A DNA stretch of 64,000 nt from Marinilabiliales bacterium. Its GTDB lineage: Bacteria > Bacteroidota > Bacteroidia > Bacteroidales > ML635J-15. The stretch covers positions 62,001-126,000 of the forward strand of contig PKTB01000021.1 in NCBI GenBank assembly GCA_002869385.1, read 5' to 3'. How positions within the stretch are numbered: the stretch's first letter is position 1; the number at the start of each line of letters is the position of its first letter. A program made the translations under genes and the position numbers. The notes beneath the pieces are model-generated. The model ran no database searches. It was given only the letters and a program-made list of their open reading frames with translations, and had not been told where the DNA came from. Below, piece after piece: positions 38,652-47,605 of this stretch.

Positions 38652-39555
38652 TTGATCTGATAATATAAGGTGTACTACTTGATTCTTTCTGATAAATGTG
38701 AAGTACAAGTCCTAAAATAAAAAATAAAATCCCGACAATAATTACAAAATTCATAAAAATGAATTCTATTATAAAATCCCGACCGATATTAAGATCAGCA
38801 AAAATATCGAGGCAAATAGTTATTGCAACGCCGACGACTCCTAAAAAGCCTAAAACTAATCCTGCTTTTCGAAAATATTTTGATAAACCATCAATATCTT
38901 TTAGCATCAGTTTAAGTGTAAAAAGTTCAAATAGAACAGACCACTGCTTATGTCTGTATTTTGATTTCCCGGTTTCTCTGTTGTCAATAGTAATAGGAAC
39001 TTCAATATACTTTTTAGCATTTTTTGCAAGGCTTATTCCAATATATCTATGTGTGTTACCATATAAATCCCCAGTGTTAATCAAATCTCGTCTAAATGCT
39101 TTAACACTAATTCCATAATATCGCAAATCAGTTTTGCTGATTCTTGATATTAATCTATGTGCTATTTTTGAACCTATACTTTGCTTACTTCCACTGTCTT
39201 TATACACACTTACCAAATCATATCCTTTATCTAAATAAGATACTATTTTAGGAATATCTTCAGGTTTATGTTGTAAATCACCGTCCATACATAATATGTA
39301 CTTCCCGGTTGCATTTTCTATTCCTGCTCTGTTTGCAATGCTCTGCCCGTAATTCTTAATGAGAGTAATAATTTTGACATTACTATTTGCATTAAATTTA
39401 CAAAGGATATCGTTTGTTTCATCAGTACTACCATCATTTACTAGTATCAACTCATAAGTTAATTCAATATCATTAAGGCTTTTTGATAAACGATCAACTA
39501 ACTCATCAATGTTATTTTCTTCATTATAAAGTGGTATGATTAAAGACAATTCCAT
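38644..39555 (-). CDS. GT2 polyprenyl-phosphate glycosyltransferase with two C-terminal helices
   Basis: The 303-residue enzyme has LSLIIPLYNEENNI, VNDGSTDETN and CMDGDLQHKPED in the GT-A domain, then two hydrophobic helices at about 230-250 and 265-288. This matches ArnC/GtrB-type enzymes that load a sugar on undecaprenyl phosphate. It is followed by a deacetylase and an ArnT-like transferase, so the three genes form an ArnC-ArnD-ArnT-like trio. ATG 39555 is preferred; the TTG at 39561 is only two codons earlier. Confidence 0.9.
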   Translation of the reverse strand: MELSLIIPLYNEENNIDELVDRLSKSLNDIELTYELILVNDGSTDETNDILCKFNANSNVKIITLIKNYGQSIANRAGIENATGKYILCMDGDLQHKPEDIPKIVSYLDKGYDLVSVYKDSGSKQSIGSKIAHRLISRISKTDLRYYGISVKAFRRDLINTGDLYGNTHRYIGISLAKNAKKYIEVPITIDNRETGKSKYRHKQWSVLFELFTLKLMLKDIDGLSKYFRKAGLVLGFLGVVGVAITICLDIFADLNIGRDFIIEFIFMNFVIIVGILFFILGLVLHIYQKESSSTPYIIRSND

Positions 39556-39650
39556 AAACAAATATAATATTTTAACTTAATAGTTAATATCTGATAAACT
39601 TCTAAACTTGGTAATCACTCAAAAGTAGTTAAGTTCCAATAAGCCTCATT

Positions 39651-40217
39651 CTACAACTTAACACAAACAGCATCTGGAATAATATTGATTTTTTTAATAA
39701 AGTCAACGTATTCGGGAATTTCATTTTTTCTACCAACCAGATCCGGAGAGACTATACAAATTTTATAATCAGATTTCTTTAAGATTCTAAACAACTCTTC
39801 ATCATGAGGGCTTGACGTAAAGCAATCTACCCAAACCCATTCTGCTTTATCCTTCAAGTTTAAAACTGTCTGTAAACTCTCAATTTCTGAGTATCTTGCT
39901 GCAAATCTTCTTTCTCCACTAGAAATAAACTTACTAATAATCGCAAAAGAACAATCAAAAAAAAAGAAATCATCGATTCCAAATTCCGTTAATAGCTCTA
40001 AGATTTTAAATTCTATTCCTTCGCTTTTTTAATTTATAATAAGTGTTGAATGTCTGTAGTTCTTAAGAAACTCATACAAAAGTTCTCCATTTGAAAAAGG
40101 GTCATGAGACAATATCAATTCTGAATTATAATCACGCACATCTATTTCGACCCCATTTGTTACTGGTACTTGTTTTAACTGCTTAATAGTATTTATTCTA
40201 TGACTTATCTTTTTCAT
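39651..40217 (-). pseudogene. glycerophosphodiester phosphodiesterase-like protein, interrupted by TAA
   Basis: The frame starts MKKISHRINTIKQL, with EIDVR and SHDPF, which match the HR, ExD and H sites of GDPD enzymes. A TAA at codon 63 (40031-40029) follows STLIIN. The frame then continues with KSEGIEF and a TIM-barrel-like remainder to 39651 (187 residues in all). Relatives in glycan loci often have LxxNxKxxG at this place, so a hydrophobic residue is likely; TTA to TAA would be one change. It overlaps the GT2 gene upstream. At under 190 residues it is short for GDPD. The substrate could be a glycerophosphate on the glycan. Confidence 0.65.
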
Positions 40218-40908
40218 CTCTTCTAATTTCAAAACAGTAATTTAACATCTTTATTGAGAACTTAACCCGTGCTAAAAATCCGCTGTTCCATTTTGATTCT
40301 CCGTGCTTTCTTTCTGGAAAGCTAACCGGAATTCTTTTAAAATTATATGATAACTTTTCAGCATGGTAATAAAAATACAAATCGAGGCCCCAATGGTCAG
40401 GAGGATTCTTGATATTATCAAGCAAAGATCTGCTAAACAGATTTGGTTGTGCATTAATCTCATAAAGCTTATGTTTTAAAATAACCTTTACAAAAAACTC
40501 CATACCTCGACTAAAAAACCTATCAAAAGCCGAACGTCCATTACGCTCCCCTTTAACAAATATATTATTAGTCTTTTCTTCTTCAATAATATTTATAGCT
40601 TTAACAATATCAGCAGGGTCTGTTTGCAAATCTGCATGAGTCCATCCGACAAATTCCCCTTGAGCAATTTTCAGACCTTGCATTATACCATTACCATATC
40701 CCTTGTTTTTTTTAATCTTTGTTTTAGTAATAAATGAAAGACTAACAAGTTTAGATTCAAGAAGTTCCTCCGTTCCGTCAGTAGAGCCATTATCAACCAA
40801 TATTATCTCTGTATTCTCAGGATTGATAATCTCTGAAAACTGTTGAATAATCTCTGGTAAGTTTTCCTCTTCATTGTAACAAGGTAATACTATCGAATAC
40901 TTTATCAT
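40198..40908 (-). CDS. GT2 dolichyl/undecaprenyl-phosphate glycosyltransferase-like
   Basis: The 236-residue GT-A protein has YSIVLPCYNEEENLPE, LVDNGSTDGTE and the metal site THADLQTDP. The remainder (GFLARVKFSIKMLNY near the end) follows the polyprenyl-phosphate GT2 pattern but lacks membrane helices. It shares ATGA with the methyltransferase upstream and overlaps the GDPD-like gene. It probably makes another lipid-linked sugar for one of the multi-spanning transferases in this operon. Confidence 0.88.
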   Translation of the reverse strand: MIKYSIVLPCYNEEENLPEIIQQFSEIINPENTEIILVDNGSTDGTEELLESKLVSLSFITKTKIKKNKGYGNGIMQGLKIAQGEFVGWTHADLQTDPADIVKAINIIEEEKTNNIFVKGERNGRSAFDRFFSRGMEFFVKVILKHKLYEINAQPNLFSRSLLDNIKNPPDHWGLDLYFYYHAEKLSYNFKRIPVSFPERKHGESKWNSGFLARVKFSIKMLNYCFEIRRDEKDKS

Positions 40909-41798
40909 AACGAAGTCCTTTCTTTATCAAGTAGTGCTTTTACTTCCAAAAAATCACTATTCAATTCGAATCCACTCCAAAGATAGTCCGTCCATTTGTA
41001 AAAAGCTCTATCGTATTTCTTTTGCATGACATAATACATCACATGAGCAGCTGCAACACCTTGCTTTTTAGTTTTAGATGCCAAAGAAAGATTATAATTA
41101 AAAGCTTTCTCAACTGTATCTTCGTCAAGGTCCATAAAGTCTATATTTAGAACTTCTGAAGTAATACGCTTTCCCATTTTAAAAACTATACCACCAGTAC
41201 CTGGCACATCGTGAAAAAAAGTGAAAAAATCTCTATGTAAATATATAAGAACATGAACCCATGGTGTCAGAAAATGATCGAAATCCTGATGATATACTAA
41301 AGATGTTCCGGGAATAAGAAAAGGATAAAAATTTGAAAGGATTTTTCGTGTAACCTCCTGAGTTTTCATTGCATCAACGAGAAGAAATTCAATCTTTTCT
41401 CCTTCCCATCCAGAATTGATTATGTCTTTTCTTATTTCAATAAAATCTCTATATGCTTTTATATTATTTTCATATTCAGCTAAAAAATCATCTCCTGCAG
41501 AAAAACTTTTACCGTATTTTATATTACTCAAATGTTTATTATATGTTTAATCCCATTTGAATAATTCGTAAGCATATATTAGTTTTTTACTCCCAAAGAT
41601 ATTGCCCATTTTCTGCAATCCATCTGCAAGTGCAATAGTTGTAGCACCAAGCCAGCAGCCCAGATCTACAATTTTCCCTTTACCTGTATATAATTCCAAA
41701 GCATATTTAAAGAGAAATTTGCGTTCATTTTCAGAAATCATCCCAGGTACAGAAATTACTTCTTCAGGTAAGTTAGTATTATAGTTTATCCTTTTCAA
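40905..41798 (-). pseudogene. class I SAM-dependent methyltransferase, interrupted by TAA
   Basis: The frame has a SAM-binding IVDLGCWLGATT near residues 44-55 and AYELFKWD, then a TAA at codon 84 (41549-41547). The same frame continues with TYNKHLSNIKYG and a C-terminal half containing IEFLLVDAMKT and SLVYHQDFDHF, typical of TylF/Methyltransf_24-like folds. One GAA to TAA change gives KWDETYNKH. The start is TTG at 41798, overlapping the transglutaminase stop. It probably methylates a sugar; truncation would remove the fold beyond the SAM site. Confidence 0.78.
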
Positions 41799-43216
41799 AA
41801 CAAATCTGTATTAAGATTTCGATTATTTAACAATTTACTTATTGATGAGATAGCAATGTCTTTCTGAAAATACATTGAATAATCAGTAAGGGAATCAGCT
41901 TGAAATACATTGGCAATACTATCAAGATCACTTCTAAACCCATTAAGGTCAAATGCAGATGACAATTCATCATCATCTGAAAGTATTTTTGTTACTCTGT
42001 CAAAATAATCACTCAAATAATCTTTGTCAAATTTCAATTCTACTGTGTTATAATCCGTAAAAAAGTCTGATAATAAACTATCAAGTCTAGCATTCAAATA
42101 ACCTTCCTCATTCGATAAAAATAATTTGAGTTCCCTATCAGAATAATTTACATCAATATCATCTAAGTTTTTACCACTCAACTTGAACTTAGTATCTTTT
42201 TCTGTTTTATACAGTAATGGATTTATATAATAAAAAAATCTTATCCCATTAGGATTATCTATAATCTCAAGTTGAAAGGATATTTCATTTTGTTTATTAA
42301 TAACTGTTACGGGATCAAAATGATTTACCTTAAAATTTGTTTCATTATATTTCACAACTCCTGTTCCTGTCATACCAGCTATAACTAATGGGATATTAAT
42401 TTTTCCTGTATATCCTGACGGAATATCCAGTTCGGCAAATGCATAAAAGTTCCCTGTATATTTTTTATTAAACGGAAATGTCATACTTGCACCAGATGGT
42501 AATTCAAAATAAAGTTCTTCATTTTCAAGCGAACGATTATACCTCACATCAAATTCTACATTATCAGCTGTAGTCGAATATAGATTTGCCAGTTGTCCCG
42601 AATATACTTTTACATAGTAATAATCTTCTTCTTTAAGTATTTTTTTTTGAGGATTAGTAATTAATGTCGGATTATTACATAGCTCTTCGTATGATGCAAT
42701 CTCACCTTCACTATTAAAGTAATATACTCCATAATCAACATCCATTAGTTTCCATTTATTGTCCGTATATACTTCAGTCACAACATGGCCTTCGAGGCAC
42801 CAGGATCTAGCTTCAAAGCCAAGTTTAATTAATATATTAGTCAGTGTTGCCGATCTGAAGCCACAAAGTCCTCCGCCAAAAGAATTTACCATAATATATG
42901 GAGAATATGCCCAAGTATGTCGTGTAACAAGATCATCATGCCAAGTGTAATCACGCACAAAACGAAATGCTTTCATCTCCATTGGTTCATCTGGATACTC
43001 CTCATCCATATTTTTAATAAATGAAACTATCTTCTCTTCAGAGTAAAATTCATTACCATTAGTACTAATTCTAAAAACCGCTTTCTCCTGTCCATTATTA
43101 GTAATTTCAATAATATCTTTTTCACCAGACAAATGATATTCTCTACTCTGCTCTTGCTTACATGAAACAAACAGAATGATCAATAGAAAAAATGATATTA
43201 TTCTTTTAGTTTTCAT
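41795..43216 (-). CDS. lipoprotein with transglutaminase-like domain
   Basis: The 473-residue protein has a lipoprotein signal (hydrophobic run then LFVSC, acylated at C19). A transglutaminase-like core shows C118 in GGGLCGFRS, H144 in EGHVVTEVY and D159 or D161 in LMDVDYG. The rest is beta-rich and then helical. Such proteins act as proteases, cross-linkers or peptidoglycan-linked enzymes on the cell surface. ATG 43216 overlaps the nucleotidyltransferase stop by 11 bases; a longer reading frame upstream lacks a signal peptide. Its presence inside a glycan operon suggests a role in processing or anchoring. Confidence 0.8.
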   Translation of the reverse strand: MKTKRIISFFLLIILFVSCKQEQSREYHLSGEKDIIEITNNGQEKAVFRISTNGNEFYSEEKIVSFIKNMDEEYPDEPMEMKAFRFVRDYTWHDDLVTRHTWAYSPYIMVNSFGGGLCGFRSATLTNILIKLGFEARSWCLEGHVVTEVYTDNKWKLMDVDYGVYYFNSEGEIASYEELCNNPTLITNPQKKILKEEDYYYVKVYSGQLANLYSTTADNVEFDVRYNRSLENEELYFELPSGASMTFPFNKKYTGNFYAFAELDIPSGYTGKINIPLVIAGMTGTGVVKYNETNFKVNHFDPVTVINKQNEISFQLEIIDNPNGIRFFYYINPLLYKTEKDTKFKLSGKNLDDIDVNYSDRELKLFLSNEEGYLNARLDSLLSDFFTDYNTVELKFDKDYLSDYFDRVTKILSDDDELSSAFDLNGFRSDLDSIANVFQADSLTDYSMYFQKDIAISSISKLLNNRNLNTDLF

Positions 43217-44657
43217 TATAAAATTTTTGCCAGTATTTAAACTCATTAAATTCCTCAACAGTACCAAGATGAACATAATCTTCCATCTTAACAAATTTAA
43301 TGTGTTTACCTATCTCAATAAGATATTTTACAAAATGATCAAAACTGGTGTAAACTGTTACGTCAATATCCTTTATATATTCAAAGATACTTCCGTCCGG
43401 AACATAAAACATACCTGCCAATGCATAAGCATCATCAGATTTTGTTTTTATCAAAATTTCCGTCACCGATTCCCCATCAAAATTAAAATATGTATGAGCG
43501 TTCTCTTGTTTTTGCTGCAATAAGGAAGGTTTAAAACCAAATAAAACCACATCACAGTTGTTAAAGTCTTTTAGTCTTTCTATATCAAATTTCCCAAAAC
43601 AGTCGTTTGATGTAAAAAGAGTATTTTTCATATGTTTTATTTCCTCTTGAGCATGTAAAAGACTATCTGTTTGAGAGACAGTTGAATATTTAACATTTAT
43701 CTTTCTGTTTTTTTCTCCTACTATCTCATTGACTTTATCATTCACAATTAGGCTAATATTTTTAGCCCCAAGCTTTGATAAAACATATTCATACATTTTA
43801 ATATCTTCTCCTACAATAAGTCCGGCCTTATTAACTTCTGATATTGATCTCATTCTTTCACCTGTACCACAAAGCATCATACAAACATTAATATCTATTT
43901 TTTGTGATGCAGAATCGCTCATCACTCTCTTCCATCTATAAAAATCCTCTATATGTTCCGGGATACCCCAATGAATAAATTTCGTAACATTATATGGTAA
44001 CACCTGTTTGCCCTCATCAATTAGGTAATTAATTGACTGACTAGGATAAAATTCTGAAGCTGTGCGTTTATTATCATCTACGAGTTTTTTTACAACTCTT
44101 GCAAGGTCCTCACCCTTTCTAAAATAAAACCCACCAACAGATAGATGTTCATTCATCCAGTCAGATGTAAAGCTATCCTTTTCTTTTATTGCTGATATTA
44201 TATTCCCATTGAGTCTACAAAATGCAGAAAAGTTATTTTTAAACAGGTGTGGATGAAAACCAATATGAGTTAGAACTGCGACATCCGGACATTTTTGTTC
44301 AGTAAAAGCAAGGAAATTCGAAAAATTCCAAGCCCAGAAGATATCGTTATATGACACAAAGTATGCTTCGTTTGGCTTAAGAAGCTCTCGCACCTTGCAT
44401 ATAGAATAAGCAGGACCGTTTTTATGATCTTTTATGTATAAAACATTTATCCTATCACTCTCTGCATATACCTGAAAGTCTTCTTTATGAGATTCTGATG
44501 CAACAATTATCACATTGACATTTCTATTAAATAGGCCAATAACATTATCGATCATTGCTTTAGCATTAATCTCAATAAACGGTTTATAAACATTATAACC
44601 TGCATTTACAAATCGTTTACCGGAACCGGCACATGGTATGATTAAATTTAGTCTCAT
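43206..44657 (-). CDS. double sugar nucleotidyltransferase (two NTP_transferase-like domains)
   Basis: The 483-residue protein carries two GT-A like nucleotidyltransferase domains. The first (1-245) begins LNLIIPCAGSGKRF and YKPFIEI, the GxGxRF..KP signature. The second (256-483) begins INVCMMLCGTGERM with a weaker KAGLIV in place of KP. Single-domain enzymes of this type make NDP-sugars or CDP-polyols. The second domain may be regulatory or use another substrate. It sits next to the kinase-aldolase-epimerase fusion, so both may make the same activated sugar. The gene is preceded by a 69-base gap. Confidence 0.78.
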   Translation of the reverse strand: MRLNLIIPCAGSGKRFVNAGYNVYKPFIEINAKAMIDNVIGLFNRNVNVIIVASESHKEDFQVYAESDRINVLYIKDHKNGPAYSICKVRELLKPNEAYFVSYNDIFWAWNFSNFLAFTEQKCPDVAVLTHIGFHPHLFKNNFSAFCRLNGNIISAIKEKDSFTSDWMNEHLSVGGFYFRKGEDLARVVKKLVDDNKRTASEFYPSQSINYLIDEGKQVLPYNVTKFIHWGIPEHIEDFYRWKRVMSDSASQKIDINVCMMLCGTGERMRSISEVNKAGLIVGEDIKMYEYVLSKLGAKNISLIVNDKVNEIVGEKNRKINVKYSTVSQTDSLLHAQEEIKHMKNTLFTSNDCFGKFDIERLKDFNNCDVVLFGFKPSLLQQKQENAHTYFNFDGESVTEILIKTKSDDAYALAGMFYVPDGSIFEYIKDIDVTVYTSFDHFVKYLIEIGKHIKFVKMEDYVHLGTVEEFNEFKYWQKFYNEN

Positions 44658-44726
44658 TTTTACAAGAGATAAAGTTAATCATTTTAAACAAATATTGATA
44701 TTTTGCTAAAGAAAAACAGCTCTGGT

Positions 44727-47123
44727 TTACTTATTTAACGTAGTCTCTCCAATCACTCTGATATATGTATCCAACAACACTAGTTCATTATCAATGTTAA
44801 AAAACACTATACTATCTGTAATTATATTTTCGTTGCAATCAAAGACAACAAACCTAAAGTTTTTTTCATGTTTGTAGAGAGAATTTACTTCATGTTCTTT
44901 GTGTCCACAACAATACGTTTGCATTTTACATGGAATTTCTGTAGTTTCACTTTCTGCCTTTAAAAGTACTATAATTGTACGAACCGGGATTGCTTTATTC
45001 AAGCCAAAAGAGCTTTCGTTATAAGGTAAATACTCAGCGATAATGTCAAGATTTTCAGTTTTAACATATTGTTTGTACTCAGGGAAAAAAACAATTGGAA
45101 TGTAGAATTCATCTTTGTCAAACTGGTGTATCAACTTGCTCCATTCTCTACTCCAATTATCTCCCTTTGTTAAAGACCAAAACTCTGGAAATGCTACAAA
45201 GGCTTTGTTAAAGAACAAAGCAAAAAAGGTCATTATAATTAATAAAGGGTAAACAACTCGTTTTGCTTTTCTTTGGTGTACTTCAAGACTTTTACCAAGC
45301 ATATAGATTACGAAAGGCAGTGTGCCAAAAAGTAAAACAGTATGAACTCCAATTGTATATCTAATTAGATTCACATCGACCTGCTTAATAAAACAAGAGA
45401 AAAAATCGGCATCAGGAGTATCTGCAGCACTTAATGTAAGAGCGTAGAACAAAGCAGACAGATATGCTACAAAATTACAACTTAAGAACCAAACTGATAT
45501 TCTACTGTTTGTACCTCTGCGGATATTCAAAACGGCTAGTACAAACAAAAATATAATAAATAAAAAAATCAATATTAGCCATAAAAGTGTAAATCGTTCA
45601 GTTAAATCAACGAAAGTGATAAAAATATAAGCATATGATTTAATGAAATAGACTAAGCTAAATGCAATTTGATTCAGCATTCCCATTTCACCTACAGAAA
45701 ATGATGCCTGAGCTACTTCAGTTGTGTTACCAAAGTTCTGCAAGCTGTAGAAACAAAATACAGCCTGAATTACAAGTCCTAAAAGACAAATAGATGAATA
45801 GATAATAATATTTTTTCGCTTTTTATATAGAGCATATACTAGAGCAATTATGATTACCGGTATTAACACAAGCATATGAGCTTTGCTAATAACAAAAACA
45901 AATGAAATTAAACCGGCCAAATAAGTATTAAATTTTGAGAAATAATCGACACTGAAAAGAAAAACTATAATTAAAAGTATCCCATAATAAGCGACATCAG
46001 TTGCGGGCAAAGGAAATCCTAATCCAGGAACTAAAGAAAACACAGGAAATAGTGCTAAGATTATTGTAAAAACAAATGCTAATCGTTCATCTAACCAAAT
46101 AAAATTCAATTTTACTGATAATAGACGTGAAAATATCCATGAATAAATAATCAAAGTAAAAATAGATGTTATTGCGATGACATTCGTCATTGATGGATTA
46201 ACAATTGAGGATAATCCATAAATAAATCGTGGAAGTACTGCTAGATATCCAATATCCGGCAATATCAGATTAGTAAAGAAGTTATTTTGATTGGCTTCAG
46301 TAATAAAACTGTGAAAAAAACAGTAAAATCCGAAGTTTCCTGCAAAGACATGAGGTGAAATCAAGAAAAACATTGCAAATAATATTATCCAGAATGCTAA
46401 AAATGACCATATGTTTTTTAGATATTTATAAAGGAACAAACCACAAATCGGAATAAAGAAGAACTGGTATGAAATCACAAATGCACCAAAATGACTTATG
46501 TTATACAATACCGAAAGATTGATTTCTGGGACAAAAAGTAAAAAAGGGTAAACAAGTGCAGAAATCAAAATCGAGAATCCTATCCTTCTTAAGTTTTTTG
46601 AAATTATAGTTTTATAATAATAAAACTTATCAATTAATGTGTTAATCCCATTTTTTATAAAATGAGAAATTCTTCTAATTCTAAATGCAAAAAAGCTAAC
46701 TATCAAAAATAATATTAGTACTTTTATTAATGATTTCTGATTATACTTTACAAATGCCCCAATTTTTTGAGAAAAGCTCAAACCTGGGGCCTGAAGTTTA
46801 TACTTCCCAGGCTGTATTTCTGTTGTACTTAATTTTACATCAGGCTGATTCTTATAATGAATACTAATGAGAGTTTGAGCCTCACAATCAGATACCACAT
46901 AAATCTCTTTAAAGTAACCAGAAACCGGATTTTCATCATCAATATTTGTCCTCGATCTGTTAAAAGGAGAAACTGTAACTATTTGTACATCATTACATGA
47001 TCCTGTAAGTATTATTTCACCCCTAAATTGAATATTATTAACATAAATACAAATAAATGCTAAACCGACAGCAATCAATACAGCGGAAATAATTACCAGT
47101 ATTTTTCTGAACCTATTTGTCAT
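44727..47123 (-). CDS. multi-spanning GT-C-like membrane protein with TM-beta-TM prefix
   Basis: The 798-residue protein starts with a helix (about 8-28), a beta-rich domain to about residue 120, the junction LSFSQKIGAF and a second helix, and then ten or more helices. An outer-loop segment NFFTNLILPDIGYLAVLPR resembles the LFTPDSGYLNLF segment of the protein at 53450, so the two are paralogues. A GT-C glycosyltransferase is likely from topology, but no classical catalytic motif is clear. It overlaps the small gene upstream by 11 bases. Confidence 0.65.
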   Translation of the reverse strand: MTNRFRKILVIISAVLIAVGLAFICIYVNNIQFRGEIILTGSCNDVQIVTVSPFNRSRTNIDDENPVSGYFKEIYVVSDCEAQTLISIHYKNQPDVKLSTTEIQPGKYKLQAPGLSFSQKIGAFVKYNQKSLIKVLILFLIVSFFAFRIRRISHFIKNGINTLIDKFYYYKTIISKNLRRIGFSILISALVYPFLLFVPEINLSVLYNISHFGAFVISYQFFFIPICGLFLYKYLKNIWSFLAFWIILFAMFFLISPHVFAGNFGFYCFFHSFITEANQNNFFTNLILPDIGYLAVLPRFIYGLSSIVNPSMTNVIAITSIFTLIIYSWIFSRLLSVKLNFIWLDERLAFVFTIILALFPVFSLVPGLGFPLPATDVAYYGILLIIVFLFSVDYFSKFNTYLAGLISFVFVISKAHMLVLIPVIIIALVYALYKKRKNIIIYSSICLLGLVIQAVFCFYSLQNFGNTTEVAQASFSVGEMGMLNQIAFSLVYFIKSYAYIFITFVDLTERFTLLWLILIFLFIIFLFVLAVLNIRRGTNSRISVWFLSCNFVAYLSALFYALTLSAADTPDADFFSCFIKQVDVNLIRYTIGVHTVLLFGTLPFVIYMLGKSLEVHQRKAKRVVYPLLIIMTFFALFFNKAFVAFPEFWSLTKGDNWSREWSKLIHQFDKDEFYIPIVFFPEYKQYVKTENLDIIAEYLPYNESSFGLNKAIPVRTIIVLLKAESETTEIPCKMQTYCCGHKEHEVNSLYKHEKNFRFVVFDCNENIITDSIVFFNIDNELVLLDTYIRVIGETTLNK

Positions 47124-47604
47124 ACGGAACAGGAGTTACTTTCATTAGTATATCAGCAATTATTAAAATAAAAAAAAGCAAACTAAAAAACCATGCTATA
47201 TTTTTCGCATTGGTTCTATGTAGCTGCTTTGAACTACTTTCAACGATATATTTGCCATCAGAATGATTAGTGTTGAGCAGAATCTTAAAAACATCTAATT
47301 TATTTTTTTGCGGAAATGTAATTGCCAACTCAGGACTTGAAATTGAATAAACCATCCCAACGATAATAGTAAGATTGGAATTATTGGCAATATAAACGGG
47401 TTCATTTTTATTTGACGAAACAAGGTTTGCAAGAATACGATGATAAGCATTAGTAAAGACCTTAACTTCAGAAGCATTATTTACTGAAAGAAGTAATTGT
47501 GATTGATTTTTAGAAGCATTCCGGCATATTACTATTGCGATAATCGATATCAGTAATCCAACTGATAAAAGTATTATCCTGATATGATTTTTAATCTTTA
47601 ACAA
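47113..47604 (-). CDS. stand-alone TM-beta-TM module protein
   Basis: About 163 residues: a helix (IRIILLSVGLLISIIAIVI), a 100-residue beta-rich domain and a C-terminal helix (WFFSLLFFILIIADIL). This is the same plan as the prefix on the glycosyltransferases and SGNH proteins, here without an enzyme. The start is uncertain. TTG 47604 lies one base after the stop of the large fusion gene and is preferred; ATG 47658 would overlap that gene by 53 bases. It may be a partner or regulator of the membrane enzymes. Confidence 0.6.
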   Translation of the reverse strand: MLKIKNHIRIILLSVGLLISIIAIVICRNASKNQSQLLLSVNNASEVKVFTNAYHRILANLVSSNKNEPVYIANNSNLTIIVGMVYSISSPELAITFPQKNKLDVFKILLNTNHSDGKYIVESSSKQLHRTNAKNIAWFFSLLFFILIIADILMKVTPVPYDK

Positions 47605-47605
47605 A

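Noticed and set aside
39559..39566. A TATATTTG -7 box on the minus strand before the GT2 gene at 39555
   Set aside because: It touches the start codon, leaving no room for a transcription start and leader.
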